From Mycobacterium kiyosense (GTDB lineage: Bacteria; Actinomycetota; Actinomycetes; Mycobacteriales; Mycobacteriaceae), in contig AP025179.1 in assembly GCA_021654635.1 (NCBI GenBank), positions 5,022,001-5,086,000 on the forward strand: a stretch of DNA of 64,000 bases, read 5' to 3'. The notes beneath the pieces were generated by a model that worked only from the letters and a program-made list of their open reading frames with translations, had not been told where the DNA came from and ran no database searches. Of this stretch, positions 54,084-63,056 are shown piece by piece. Numbering within the stretch: position 1 is the first letter of the stretch; each line of letters starts with the position of its first letter. The position numbers were made by a program, and so were the translations under genes.

Positions 54084-54911
54084 ATGGTGTGCGTGGGTGA
54101 CGTGCTGCACATCGCGCTCTACGCCCTGGCCGGAGTCGCGGTACTCGAGGCCGGCGGGCTGGTGGTGCTGTGGCAACTGCTCACCCGCAGCCGCCAGGAG
54201 GTCGAGGAACTGCAGCAGCGGGCGGACGTCCGCAACCGCCTGTGGTCGGGCGGCCGGGAGGCCGTTAAAACGGTGTGGAACACCGCAAACATCGTGCGCA
54301 AAGAGGGTTTCGGCGCGGCCGTGCGCAGCTCGATCGAGGACCTGGCCGACTGGGCCGAGGTGGAGCGGCCCGACTTGGCGCGGGTCACCCCGGACGGGCG
54401 GGTGGTGATCCTGTTCTCCGACATCGAGGAATCCACCTCTCTCAACGAGCGGATCGGCGACCGGGCCTGGGTCAAGCTCATCGCCGCACACGACAAGCTG
54501 GTGCATCGGCTGGTGAAGAAGCACTCGGGGCACGTGGTTAAAAGTCAGGGCGACGGGTTCATGGTCGCCTTCGCGCGCGCCGAGCAGGCGGTGCGTTGCG
54601 GCCTGGACCTGCAGCAGGAACTGGATAAAGACGCAAAACGCAAGCGGCACAACGCGCTTCGAGTGCGGATCGGCATTCACATGGGCCGCTCGGTACGCCG
54701 TGGCGACGACTTGTTCGGCCGCAACGTCGCGATGGCCGCCCGGGTCGCCGGGCAGGCCGCCGGCGGTGAGATCCTGGTCAGCGAACCGGTTCGGGACGCA
54801 GTCAGCGGCTGCGACGGCATCGCCTTCGACGAGGGCCACGAGGTCGAGCTGAAAGGATTCTCCGGCAGTTACCGGTTGTTCGCGGTCGAGGTCGAGCCGG
54901 AGCGGGACTGA
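54084..54911 (+). CDS. Membrane-anchored class III adenylate/guanylate cyclase
   Basis: A 275-aa cyclase with one N-terminal membrane helix (about 9-31), a short coiled linker and a catalytic CHD domain from about 105. [10 protein letters not shown] supplies metal-binding Asp113; GDGFMVAF holds the second conserved segment at 156-163; ILVSEPVRD and HEVELKGF end the domain. IEEST replaces the usual VGST. Corresponds in position to the Rv1120c fragment of M. tuberculosis, which is degraded there; here it is full length. Probably makes cAMP; sensory input unknown. Confidence 0.82.
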   Translation: MVCVGDVLHIALYALAGVAVLEAGGLVVLWQLLTRSRQEVEELQQRADVRNRLWSGGREAVKTVWNTANIVRKEGFGAAVRSSIEDLADWAEVERPDLARVTPDGRVVILFSDIEESTSLNERIGDRAWVKLIAAHDKLVHRLVKKHSGHVVKSQGDGFMVAFARAEQAVRCGLDLQQELDKDAKRKRHNALRVRIGIHMGRSVRRGDDLFGRNVAMAARVAGQAAGGEILVSEPVRDAVSGCDGIAFDEGHEVELKGFSGSYRLFAVEVEPERD

Positions 54912-55072
54912 GAGGCTTCGCTGTCGGATTCGGCCAACCGCTCGTGCAGCCGGGCCCGGATCTCGTCGGGTGTGTAGGCCTGACGTCTGCGTTGATCGCG
55001 CACCACCAGGGCGCCACCGGCGACCACGCCCGCGACACCGGCCAGCCCGACCCACTTCCAGATGTTGCGCAT
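54869..55072 (-). CDS. Small single-helix membrane protein
   Basis: A 67-aa protein: one hydrophobic helix (about 5-24, [18 protein letters not shown]), then a basic turn (RDQRRRQAY) and an amphipathic tail ([16 protein letters not shown]). Its 3' end overlaps the end of the cyclase gene on the opposite strand by 43 bp. Start ATG at 55072; a TTG two codons upstream is possible. No known function. Confidence 0.6.
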   Translation of the reverse strand: MRNIWKWVGLAGVAGVVAGGALVVRDQRRRQAYTPDEIRARLHERLAESDSEASQSRSGSTSTANNR

Positions 55073-55112
55073 CAGCAAAGGCTATCCGGCCGCCGTCTCT
55101 TAGAGTGCTCTG

Positions 55113-55802
55113 GTGGACTCCAACACGCTGACCTTGGACCAGGCGCTGGCCGAGACTCGCACCGGCGACTTGTGGCTGTTCCGGGGCGGCTCCCGACCCG
55201 ACCGCGCCATCCAGACGTTGACCAACGCCCCGGTCAACCACGTCGGCATGACGGTGGCTATCGACGATCTGCCGCCGCTGATCTGGCACGCCGAACTGGG
55301 CGACAAGCTGGTCGACATGTGGACCGGCAGCAACCACCGCGGGGTCCAGCTCAATGACGCTCGCCAGGTCTTCCTGCAGTGGACCGAGCACTACCATCAG
55401 CGTTGCTGGATTCGTCAGCTCACCCCGTACGCCACCCGGGAGCAAGAGAACGAGCTGTTGCGGGTGATCGCACGTATGGACGGCACCGCCTTCCCCACCA
55501 CCGCGCGGCTGACCGGCCGCTGGCTACGCGGCCGGCTGCCCACGCTCAATGACTGGTTCCGCGGAATCCCGTTGTTGGACAGGAAGATCAGCGAGAAGAC
55601 GCAGCGACGTAGGGAAGAGCGCAGGATGAGTATCGCCACGGCCTACTGCGCGGAGACGGTCGCCATCACCTACGAGGAGATGGGCCTGCTGGTCACCGAC
55701 AAGGACACCAACTGGTTCGACCCGGGCAAGTTCTGGAGCGGTGACAGTCTGCCGTTGGCGCCCGGATATCAGCTGGGCAAGGAGATCGCGGTCATCGCGT
55801 AG
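55113..55802 (+). CDS. YiiX/permuted-papain-like (NlpC/P60 superfamily) hydrolase
   Basis: A 229-aa soluble protein (GTG start). GDLWLFRGGSRPDRAIQTLT with His43 in NHVGMTVAI, and Cys179 in ATAYCAETVA, have the order His-then-Cys seen in the circularly permuted papain-fold amidases (YiiX/G6R-type). No signal peptide, so cytoplasmic. Proposed to hydrolyse amide or thioester bonds of lipids or peptides. Corresponds to the Rv1118c position. Convergent with the OsmC gene, overlapping it by 11 bp. Confidence 0.65.
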   Translation: MDSNTLTLDQALAETRTGDLWLFRGGSRPDRAIQTLTNAPVNHVGMTVAIDDLPPLIWHAELGDKLVDMWTGSNHRGVQLNDARQVFLQWTEHYHQRCWIRQLTPYATREQENELLRVIARMDGTAFPTTARLTGRWLRGRLPTLNDWFRGIPLLDRKISEKTQRRREERRMSIATAYCAETVAITYEEMGLLVTDKDTNWFDPGKFWSGDSLPLAPGYQLGKEIAVIA

Positions 55803-56322
55803 CATCCTGCCCGGCAAGTTCCACTCGAGTGGTCACCGGAGTGGCGTTACGGGTCAGATCGAGCACCGGGCAATGCGCGTCGACCGCCTCCTGAAGTTCG
55901 CGGTAGCGCTGCGGGGTCTCCGGTCCCGTCACCTTGACGACCACCCGGACCTCCTGGAATCCCGCCCGCACGCTGTCGTCCAAGCCTAAGAAGCCCTGGA
56001 CGTCGAGATCGCCCTCGGCCTGCGCGGTGATCTCGTCGACGGCGATACCCAGCTTCTCCGCCCAGAACCGCCAGGTGACGATCTGGCACGACAGCAGCGA
56101 GGCCAGGTAGTACTCGACCGGGTTCGGCGCCTCGGCTTCGCCGCCCAGTGCCGGCGGTTCGTCCACCTCGACCTGATACTGGCCGAGGGTGATGGTGCTG
56201 GCCACCGCGTCGTGCGCGGTGGCGGCGGCCCGGAAGACGACTTGGGCATTGACCCGGTCCTGGGCGACGGCGTCCTGGGTAGCCGCGATGACGGCGCCCG
56301 GCCGGGTGGTGGAGGTTGTCAC
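55792..56322 (-). CDS. OsmC/Ohr family peroxidase-like protein
   Basis: A 176-aa OsmC-like protein with the redox pair Cys79 (LLSCQIVTW) and Cys151 (AHCPVLDL) and the start APNPVEYYLASL. Reduces organic hydroperoxides with thiol donors in this family. Confidence 0.85.
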   Translation of the reverse strand: MTTSTTRPGAVIAATQDAVAQDRVNAQVVFRAAATAHDAVASTITLGQYQVEVDEPPALGGEAEAPNPVEYYLASLLSCQIVTWRFWAEKLGIAVDEITAQAEGDLDVQGFLGLDDSVRAGFQEVRVVVKVTGPETPQRYRELQEAVDAHCPVLDLTRNATPVTTRVELAGQDATR

Positions 56323-56489
56323 GCGGCCATAGTACGAAAGGGCGGCGGCCTGGATCGAGCGTCCGGTTCAGGGTGAACGTAATTCGAACAATGGCGAAGA
56401 AGGCCGGCAAGAATACGACGGCACCGTAGTGGGTATTGCTATTGAGGCGATGAATTCAAATGGCTCGTTAGATTTGAACCACACCCGTA

Positions 56490-56518
56490 GCGCATTGTGA
56501 CGCACGCCACAAATGCGC
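56490..56518. terminator. Hairpin downstream of NlpC/P60 gene
   Basis: GCGCATTGTG pairs with CACAAATGCGC (one bulge) around an 8-nt loop, 20 bp after the stop at 56538 on the minus strand. Confidence 0.5.
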
Positions 56519-56537
56519 CATGCGGGCGTAGCTGCGT

Positions 56538-57149
56538 TTATTCGAAATTGGAGTGATTCAGGTCGCACAACATAGTTGTCGCGTTGGTCACTTTGCCCCG
56601 TCGGGTCAGGACGCCATTTGCGGATCGCCGGCCGGAGCAGGTTCGGCGCCCGGCGGCTGGGCGGCTTCGGGGCCGCGGCGGCCGGCGGGGCGGGGCGGCG
56701 GGCTCCGGCGCCACCGCGTCAACCAGAACCGCAGGAGCATCGGGGGCGTCCGGCGCCGGGAGCTCGCCTTCCGGCAGCTCATCGACCGGCAAGAACATGT
56801 GGTGCGTGAATCCGGGCTGGTAAGCGCCGGCGCCGCCGATGCGAACACCACCACCTTCGCCGCTGGACACCGGAGTTCCATCGGGCAGTGTCACCGCAGT
56901 GTGCCCCCCGTTCCACCCGATCACCAAAGCATTGGGAGCGGTGCCCGGCCGAAAGCCACGCGCGAGCAGCGCCGCCTCTTCGTTCCCGGTGTTGAACCTG
57001 CTACCGAATACCGGACGTTCGCTGGCCGCATTTGCTACCCAGGACGCCAGTCCTGAGCAATCAGTGCCTGCGGGAGAATCTCCGCCCGGAACGTAGGGCG
57101 TCCCGGAAACTTGATTAACCAGTGCCAATAGCGTTGCAAGAGCAATCAT
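56538..57149 (-). CDS. NlpC/P60-like peptidoglycan hydrolase domain protein
   Basis: A 203-aa protein. The N-terminal 110 residues form a compact cysteine peptidase/amidase domain: YVPGGDSPAGTDCSG with Cys31, GFRPGTAPNAL, and His83 in NGGHTAVTL. The rest is Pro/Ala/Arg-rich. Around 56690 the frame may slip: another frame continues with GPEAAQPPGAEPAPAG and ends at 56606, a more natural Pro/Ala tail. Signal peptide is weak. This domain is common in mycobacterial and phage lysins. ATG 57149 is preferred over an upstream TTG. Confidence 0.7.
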   Translation of the reverse strand: MIALATLLALVNQVSGTPYVPGGDSPAGTDCSGLASWVANAASERPVFGSRFNTGNEEAALLARGFRPGTAPNALVIGWNGGHTAVTLPDGTPVSSGEGGGVRIGGAGAYQPGFTHHMFLPVDELPEGELPAPDAPDAPAVLVDAVAPEPAAPPRRPPRPRSRPAAGRRTCSGRRSANGVLTRRGKVTNATTMLCDLNHSNFE

Positions 57150-57567
57150 GGGGCCGGACGCTACCGACAATTAGCGTCAGAAATCAAAATTTGTGGTGCT
57201 CGTCACGCGTATTAAACAATGGTTTGGTCATTTCGTATACAGCAGGTAGGTCACGGCGCAATCTAATAACTGAAACAGATGTGATCACTGAGACTAAGGT
57301 AATTAGTCAGCAAATTTCGCTACGGTCCATATGATCGTGTCCAACTGCTAGTTCAGTCGTAGCTAGTTTCGTGCAGCAATCTAATTATTAAGTGTGGCGC
57401 CGCAGTGCCCACCCGAAAGTCCAAGGTCGCGCGTGGCCGGCCGGGTCGGATCAGCCGACCCGGCGGGGATCTCGGCGCGTGCCGTGGGTCACATCAACCG
57501 CGACATCAGATCTACGTCTCATAAATGGCCGCGCCGCTGTCTCGAACGGCCGGAAGCCGTGCCGGGG
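57150..57567. other. AT-rich intergenic region, no gene seen
   Basis: Between the divergent-side start of the NlpC gene and the stop of the VOC gene. About 250 bp (57150-57395) are distinctly AT-rich for this genome. I see no convincing ORF, tRNA or riboswitch; it probably holds the NlpC promoter and may be horizontally acquired DNA. Confidence 0.5.
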
Positions 57568-57921
57568 TCAGTCGGCGTGACGGACGACGTTGACCACATT
57601 GCCGTCCGGCGCCCGGACCAGGAAGCGGCGCACTCCCCACGCTTCGGTGGTCAGTGGATGCACAATTTCGTAGCCCAGCTCCTGAGCTTCCCGATACGCG
57701 CCTTCGACGTCGTCGGTATGAACCGAAATCACAGAATCTGCTGCCGAAGTCGCGTCCCGCGTGACCAACTGGACACTGACGCCGCTGTCGGGAGAGGTGA
57801 GTCTCGCCACCCACCCCAAGTTGAACTCTTCGTCGCTCAACCCGAGGAAACCGGCATAGAAGCCCTTCGCCGCCTCGAGGTCGGGCACCCGCAGATTGGC
57901 CGTAATTCGTTTGGCGCGCAA
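57568..57921 (-). CDS. VOC family (glyoxalase/bleomycin resistance-like) protein
   Basis: A 117-aa single-domain protein: ITANLRVPDLEAAKGFYAGF, SVHTDDVEGAYREAQELGYE, and RAPDGNVVNVVRH. One betaalphabetabetabeta pair, expected to dimerise. Start appears to be TTG at 57921. Function unknown. Confidence 0.78.
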   Translation of the reverse strand: MRAKRITANLRVPDLEAAKGFYAGFLGLSDEEFNLGWVARLTSPDSGVSVQLVTRDATSAADSVISVHTDDVEGAYREAQELGYEIVHPLTTEAWGVRRFLVRAPDGNVVNVVRHAD

Positions 57922-57954
57922 TTGATTCCTCTCAGGTAACGCGTTGCGGTTGCC

Positions 57955-58245
57955 TCACTGCGGGATCACCCAATCCGACCAGCGGTTGGCGGGGTTGACC
58001 CGAAACGAGCCGGGGAACACCCGCGCCATCAGGACGGGCATCGGCTCGGTCCCCGGCACCGTGCCTTGCCGTTTCCACACCTCGGGGTCCTGGCACGAGA
58101 GTTCGAAGGTGAGTTGCACCGGTATCGATCCGGGTATCGCCTCGGCGCACGCTTCGCTGGCTGTGACCGTGCGATCTGCGTGCGCGGACGGCGCAAATGT
58201 CACCGCAGCGCCCGCCAGCGCGGCGCACGCGAGCAGTCTGACCAT
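57955..58245 (-). CDS. Secreted protein of unknown function
   Basis: A 96-aa precursor with signal peptide MVRLLACAALAGAAVTFAPS, cleaved after AHA at about residue 24. Mature part has two Cys (EACAEA, ELSCQD) and a Trp pair near the end (RWSDWVIPQ). 10 bp before the next gene is not reached; stop is 33 bp before the VOC start. Unknown mycobacterial family. Confidence 0.7.
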   Translation of the reverse strand: MVRLLACAALAGAAVTFAPSAHADRTVTASEACAEAIPGSIPVQLTFELSCQDPEVWKRQGTVPGTEPMPVLMARVFPGSFRVNPANRWSDWVIPQ

Positions 58246-58377
58246 GTGCTTTCTCCTGCCGACGCCCACTAGGGTACCGCCATCTGTCAACACAGAGTTC
58301 AGCTCCAATAGGGTTACGTAACAGACTGTTTCGGCGACACTTCGGCCTGGTCCAGCACGCGGGAGCAGACTGACACT

Positions 58378-58944
58378 ATGACGGACTCCGCACTCGAGGC
58401 CTTGGAGCTCGCGCGATCGGCACTGACGGCCCGACTGCACGCCATCGCCGCGGCCGATTGGGACAACGCCACCCCGTGCTCCGAGTGGAACCTACGGCAG
58501 CTGGTCAACCACGTGGTCGGTCTGCATCACCGCATCGCGGGGATCCTGCGCGGCGGCAGCCTCGAGGAGTACGTGACGACGCGGGAGGACGACTGGCTCG
58601 GCGCCGATCACCTCGCCGCGTGGCAGCAGGGCACCCGTGCGCTGAATGACGCGATCGGCTCGCTGCACGACCTCAATACCGTTGTGGCATATCGGGTTCC
58701 GCTGCCCGCTTGGGACGCGATTGGTCTGGTCGCGTTCGACACCGCCGTCCACAGCTGGGACATCTCTCGCTCGATCGGCTTTGACGAGCGACTCGATGAC
58801 GGACTGGTGCAGTTCGCGCTGGGTTTCATCGAGTGGGTGCTGGGCGAACCCCGCTTGTCGTTCTTCACTGCGTCGGCGGGCCCGCCGCCCTCGGCCGCGA
58901 CACCGCAGGCCCGGCTGCTCTACCTCGCCGGCCGCAAACCCTGA
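58378..58944 (+). CDS. TIGR03086-type DinB-like metal-dependent protein
   Basis: A 188-aa protein of the maleylpyruvate isomerase/DinB fold. TPCSEWNLRQLVNHVVGLHH holds the first metal His (His45) and FDTAVHSWD the second (His125). Members use thiols such as mycothiol in some cases; no substrate can be given. Confidence 0.82.
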   Translation: MTDSALEALELARSALTARLHAIAAADWDNATPCSEWNLRQLVNHVVGLHHRIAGILRGGSLEEYVTTREDDWLGADHLAAWQQGTRALNDAIGSLHDLNTVVAYRVPLPAWDAIGLVAFDTAVHSWDISRSIGFDERLDDGLVQFALGFIEWVLGEPRLSFFTASAGPPPSAATPQARLLYLAGRKP

Positions 58945-59031
58945 GGCGGCCGCATTGACCTGCGGCAAGCGGGCCGGACTGGCTAGGATGGGGAGAAATC
59001 TCGCGGACTCCTCGGTCATGGGAGGCGCGGC

Positions 59032-59448
59032 GTGCGATCAAGGGGAGCTGTCATGGTGGCGAGAGCGATTGCGCTGGTCCTCCTTGCCGTCGGTCTGGCC
59101 GTGCCGGCCCATGCGGACTCCACCGACGACGCGTTCATCACCAACCTCAAGACCTCCGGCATGGACTACGGCGCGCCCGATCGGGCGATTCAGGTCGCGA
59201 AAACCGTCGTCTGTGGCTCGCTGAGCGCTAATCCCAACACCAGCAACGCCGACCTGGTCACCAAGGTCACCAACGCCACCAGCTGGCCGGCACTCAATGC
59301 CGCCTACTTCACCGGGGCCGCGATCCAGGCCTACTGCCCCCAGTACGGCTCCCTGACCGCGCCGTCGGTGCCCAGCAAGGTCCCGGCCCCGACCGGCCCG
59401 AGTCCCACACCACCGGCGTCTCCCTCGCCGACCGTTCAGTCGGCGTAG
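59032..59448 (+). CDS. DUF732 secreted protein
   Basis: A 138-aa precursor (GTG start) with signal peptide ending AHA at about residue 28. The DUF732 domain follows: DDAFITNLKTSGMDYGAPDR, Cys in VVCGSL, Cys in AIQAYCPQY. The tail is Pro/Ser/Thr-rich (PTGPSPTPPASPSP), a feature of mannosylated exported proteins in mycobacteria. Confidence 0.85.
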   Translation: MRSRGAVMVARAIALVLLAVGLAVPAHADSTDDAFITNLKTSGMDYGAPDRAIQVAKTVVCGSLSANPNTSNADLVTKVTNATSWPALNAAYFTGAAIQAYCPQYGSLTAPSVPSKVPAPTGPSPTPPASPSPTVQSA

Positions 59449-59514
59449 CTCGCTCCCGCGGCACACCCCCGGAAGATGCCCGGCAACCACGGACGTGGCG
59501 GTTAGCATGTTGCG

Positions 59515-59874
59515 GTGGTGTCGGCCCGGCGTCCCACTCGCGCGCAGCGGTATGCCCGCCGGCGCCGCCGTCGGATAGCGGCCAGCGTTCACGATCTCAC
59601 CGAAGTCCAGTGGACCGCTCTGAAATTCGCGTGGCGTGGCTGCGCCTATTGCGGCGAGGCCGGAGCTGCCCTGCAGCGGGATTGCCTGCTGCCCATCGCC
59701 AACGGCGGTCGCTACACCCTGGCCAACGTGGTGCCCAGCTGCCGCTCATGCAATGCCAGCAAGTGCGATTCGGAAGTCACCACCTGGATGCGGCGCAAGA
59801 AACTCGACGAGAAGTCGTTTCTGGTCCGCCATGTCGAGATCGTCAGGTTTCTACTCGGTTGTGAAGCCCAGTGA
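59515..59874 (+). CDS. HNH endonuclease
   Basis: A 119-aa protein with a basic N-terminus (RYARRRRRRIAAS) and an HNH/zinc-binding core: Cys43-x2-Cys46 (CAYC), RDCLLPIANGGRYTLANVVP as the degraded His position, and Cys76-x2-Cys79 (CRSC). The first His of the motif is Cys or Asp here, so activity is uncertain. Small chromosomal or phage-derived HNH protein; adjacent to the mobile element. Confidence 0.75.
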   Translation: MVSARRPTRAQRYARRRRRRIAASVHDLTEVQWTALKFAWRGCAYCGEAGAALQRDCLLPIANGGRYTLANVVPSCRSCNASKCDSEVTTWMRRKKLDEKSFLVRHVEIVRFLLGCEAQ

Positions 59875-60111
59875 AGTCCATCGCCTCATACGTCGACCTC
59901 GCCCGCGCGATGCGTCGTCGGTGAACGTCCCGACGGTGCGCGATGTGGACGACGCGGACGACTACCCGCTCAGCGAAAATCTGGTAAACGACCCGAAATC
60001 GGCCGCGCCGTGCCGTTGTCGTGTCACCTCGATTCGCTGGTGTGTCCGAACCCCCTCATCGACCAGTCTGGACAAGTTTGCGCGGACTTCGGCAAGCGGA
60101 AGCGTCGGCAT
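59843..60111 (-). pseudogene. RelBE-type toxin-antitoxin remnant
   Basis: ATG 60111 opens an antitoxin start (MPTLPLAEVRANLSRLVDE, GVRTHQRIEVTR) of the RelB/Phd type. After about 33 residues the frame changes and the text becomes the C-terminal third of a RelE toxin (RVVYQIF, VVVRVVHIAHRRDVHRRR), ending at 59843. The antitoxin C-terminus and the toxin N-terminus are missing, so a deletion joined the two genes. Its end overlaps the HNH gene by 32 bp. No active toxin is expected. Confidence 0.6.
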
Positions 60112-60202
60112 GTACCGAATTCCAGCGTGATGCTGGACCGCCAGACGTTCAGACGTTGAACCGGAACTCGACCAGATTACAACGCCGTGCAACAATATGT
60201 CG

Positions 60203-61575
60203 ATGGCGAGTCGACTTCGTGCTGCTACATATCTCCGGATATCGCTTGACCAGACCGGCGAGGGGGCTGGCCATCGCTCGCCAGCGGGACGAATGCGCGC
60301 GCATCATCAGCCAGCGAGGCTGGAAACCGTTGCGGGAGTTCGTCGATAGCAGCGTTTCGGCCAGCGACGCCCGCAAGAACCGGCCCGGCTACGACGCGCT
60401 CCTACGCGCCTATGAAGCGGGAGAGTTCGACGCCCTGGTCTGCTATGACCTCGACCGGCTCACGCGCCAGCCACGTCAGCTCGAGGACTGGATCGAGGCC
60501 GCCGAGGAGAGGGGGCTGGCGTTAGTCACTGCCAACGGCGAGGCAGACCTGACCACCGATGCGGGCCGCATGTTCGCGCGGGTGAAGCTGGCTGTCGCTC
60601 GCGCCGAGGTCGACAGGAAATCTCGCCGCCAGCGTGACGCGCTTTCCCAACGCGCCCGGTTGGGCCGGCCACCTCTGGGGGGTGCGATTGACCGGCTACA
60701 CAATCAAAGGTGACGTCGTGCCCGATGAGGCCGAGACGGTACGCCGCGTCTTCAAGCTGTTTTATGCCGGTGAGTCGCTGCGTTCGATCTGCCGCACGCT
60801 CAACGATGAAGCGGTGACTACCCGCCACGGACGTCCATGGAATCCGTCGAGCGTCCGCACGATCCTGAGCAATCCACGCTATGCGGGACGCGCAATCTAT
60901 CAGGGCCGCCCGACAGGCGAGGCCGGCAACTGGGAGCCGCTGGTCAGCGGAGACGTGTTCGATGTCGTGCAGGCACGCCTGAACGACCCGCGCCGCGTGA
61001 CCAACCGGGAGGGCACAGACCGCCGCCACCTGGGATCGGGCTTGTTCCTATGTGGAGTGTGCGAGGAACCCGTCAGCGGCTGGTCCCAGGGCCGCTACCG
61101 GTGCAAGGAACGACACGTGAACCGTGCCCGCGGCCCAGTCGACGCGTGGGTCCGGGCGGTGATCACCGCTCGGCTGCGACGCGAGGATATGACCGAACTG
61201 CTGGCGCCGGCCGAGGCGCAACTCGCCCCGCTGCTCGCCGAATCGACTCGGCTGCACGACCGGCTCGCCAGGATCGAGGCAGATTACGATGCGGGTCGGA
61301 TCGACGGCCACCGATACGCCTCGGCGAACGCGCATGTGCGAGCCGAGTTGTCCGTGCTGGAACGTGCGATGGCGGCTCAGACGACAAGCGCCGCGTTGGG
61401 CGAAATCCTGGCCACCCCCGATCCGGCCGCCGCTTTTCTCGACGCCGGTCTCATGACCCAGCGTGCCGTGATCGACGCGCTCTGTGTAGTGCGGCTGCAC
61501 AAGGGAACTCGCTACTCCCGAGCGTTCGACGAGAACACCGTCGAGGTCACGCCGCGACAGTGGGTTCGAGAATGA
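60203..61575 (+). pseudogene. Serine recombinase (large phage-type integrase), two frameshifts
   Basis: About 456 codons from ATG 60203. RAATYLRISLDQTGEG holds the catalytic Ser14 in one frame; GLAIARQRDECARIISQRGW to RQRDALSQRARLGRPPLG (resolvase domain with VCYDLDRLTRQPRQLEDW) is in a second; VRLTGYTIKGDVVPDEA onward (recombinase domain, zinc ribbon LCGVCEEPVSG, coiled coil) in a third. Breaks coincide with a G5 run (60262-60266) and G6 run (60677-60682), each cured by removing one G. Similar integrases drive mycobacterial prophages and phiRv1-like elements. Marks the left end of a mobile element. Confidence 0.85.
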
Positions 61576-62030
61576 ATGACACCACTGACCTTCGCGTGTT
61601 CATGCGGTCACTGGAATCGGGGCCGCGCGTCGGGATGTATTGCGACGACTCGTCGCACGACCAGCACCGTGAATACGTCGAGGTCTTCAAGCGGGTCGAA
61701 TTCCGGGGAGAACGGTACTGGCTCGGCGCCTTGAGCCATTCCGCCACGATGGGGACAGACCAGCTCCGTATCGAAGCCGGCGAAAAGCCGCTTCACGTCC
61801 ATCCCGACATCTATCACGGCCCAACAAGCCCCTTCCCGTCTTTCCGGAAACCTGGCGGGATCGAAGAGCAAGGCCTCACCGCGGGCCGGTTCAATCTCAA
61901 GTGTTACCGCTGCGGCGTGACTGTTCCCGCACGGTATGCCAATATCGCGCCGATCCTCGACGCTCTGGCCTCGAAAAATGTCACCGAGATCAGCTTGCGT
62001 GGTTTAGCCGCTAGACTTCGACGCAAGTAG
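61572..62030 (+). CDS. Hypothetical mobile-element protein with zinc-ribbon-like Cys pair
   Basis: A 152-aa protein coupled to the integrase by ATGA. MYCDDSSHDQHREYVEVFKR near the start and CYRCG at about 115 suggest a metal site (two Cys plus Cys/His). C-terminal VTEISLRGLAARLRRK may be a helix binding DNA. Found beside integrases in mycobacterial elements; function unknown. Confidence 0.6.
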   Translation: MNDTTDLRVFMRSLESGPRVGMYCDDSSHDQHREYVEVFKRVEFRGERYWLGALSHSATMGTDQLRIEAGEKPLHVHPDIYHGPTSPFPSFRKPGGIEEQGLTAGRFNLKCYRCGVTVPARYANIAPILDALASKNVTEISLRGLAARLRRK

Positions 62031-62044
62031 GCAGCGTCGAGGTG

Positions 62045-62061
62045 GCCCCTTAAACAGGGGC
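62045..62061 (+). terminator. Hairpin after integrase operon
   Basis: GCCCCT-TAAAC-AGGGGC, perfect 6-bp stem, 15 bp after the stop at 62030; a second GC-rich hairpin (GGCAGG/CCTGCC) follows directly. Confidence 0.5.
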
Positions 62062-62130
62062 AGGCGCGGGGCCTGCCAAGTCAAGCCTCCCAGCGGAGTG
62101 CGTCATTTCGCATACCCGGAGGCAACCGTC

Positions 62131-62364
62131 ATGGCTGCACCCTCGGCCGCCGTTGCGAAGCTACGCGCCAGCAAAGCGCGGCGGATCCAGTCCTACCCTC
62201 CCGATCACCCCAAGGTCCGCGAAGCCAGCGCTGCCCTCGAATACGAGCTGCTCATTGAGCGTGCCGCCAAGGTCGTCGCAGACTGGCCGACGCCGCCACC
62301 CGAAGTGCGCGATCGGATCGCCGCGATCCTGCGTTCCAGCTTCCAGGGCGGTGACGTTGCATGA
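62131..62364 (+). CDS. Small mobile-element protein
   Basis: A 77-aa basic protein (ATG 62131; an upstream GTG at 62098 is possible). AAVAKLRASKARRIQSYPPD and ELLIERAAKVVADWPTPPPE are predicted helical. Overlaps the next start by ATGA. Typical of the short genes before the replication ATPase in these elements. Confidence 0.6.
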   Translation: MAAPSAAVAKLRASKARRIQSYPPDHPKVREASAALEYELLIERAAKVVADWPTPPPEVRDRIAAILRSSFQGGDVA

Positions 62365-62744
62365 ACACCTACGGGGGTCCGCCGGAAAAAGAAGACGGGC
62401 CCCACACCCAGGGCCCGTCCGATGCTGAGGGTTCCGACACCACGACCAGCACCGCCCACGGTAGCAGCGCGGGCCGACACTCCGCGCAACATCTGGCCGG
62501 CCAGCTCCACCGGCGGCGCCTTGCCGCCGCCCGCTGCGTCCCGCTGCCATGCGGGCACCGCGACCCGATCCTGTGCGCCGTCGGCGACGGGCAGGCAGCC
62601 GCACCCACCGGCCACGCACCGACCCGTCACCAGCTCGACGCCTGGCGGTACACCGTCGCCTACCTGGCCGCGCTGGGCCTGCCGCCGCTGGTCCCCACCG
62701 ACATCGCCGCGGCGCTCGCCCGCACACCCGTCAGGGTCGCCTGA
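62361..62744 (+). CDS. Hypothetical mobile-element protein
   Basis: A 127-aa protein with a polar N-terminal third and a possible structured C-terminus (RYTVAYLAALGLPPLVPTDI). CVPLPCGHRDPILC has three Cys and one His that could bind a metal. No recognised family. Its TGA overlaps the next ATG. Confidence 0.55.
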   Translation: MNTYGGPPEKEDGPHTQGPSDAEGSDTTTSTAHGSSAGRHSAQHLAGQLHRRRLAAARCVPLPCGHRDPILCAVGDGQAAAPTGHAPTRHQLDAWRYTVAYLAALGLPPLVPTDIAAALARTPVRVA

Positions 62745-63001
62745 TGCCCGACATTCCGTACGGCCGCGACTATCCCGAGCCGATCTGGCCCGACGAAGAC
62801 GGCCAGCCGCTATCCAACGGGCACGTCGTCGACCTGGCCGAGCCGCCCGGGCTCGACGGACGCCAGCACGAGGCCGCCGGTTGGGCCGACTGGGACGGCA
62901 CCGAGCCCACCGATCCGCATCTACGCGGCGAATACGACACCCTGCCCCGCACACCGGAAACCGAACGGACACGCTGCCGACCAGGCGACCGCATCGACTG
63001 A
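62744..63001 (+). CDS. Hypothetical protein, probably the N-terminus of the AAA ATPase
   Basis: An 85-aa acidic ORF (MPDIPYGRDYPEPIWPDEDG start). From about 62960 the next frame stays open without a stop and leads directly into the AAA domain, so one extra base (for example in the AAA run 62958-62960) would separate two halves of one gene. As written it ends at 63001. Confidence 0.5.
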   Translation: MPDIPYGRDYPEPIWPDEDGQPLSNGHVVDLAEPPGLDGRQHEAAGWADWDGTEPTDPHLRGEYDTLPRTPETERTRCRPGDRID

Positions 63002-63056
63002 GAAACTCGGCCAATCGTGGCATCCGATCGACCTCGGACCCTACCTGCGCGGCGAA

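Noticed and set aside
57150..57567. Possible RNA gene or riboswitch in the AT-rich gap
   Set aside because: No tRNA cloverleaf, conserved riboswitch core or strong terminator could be recognised.
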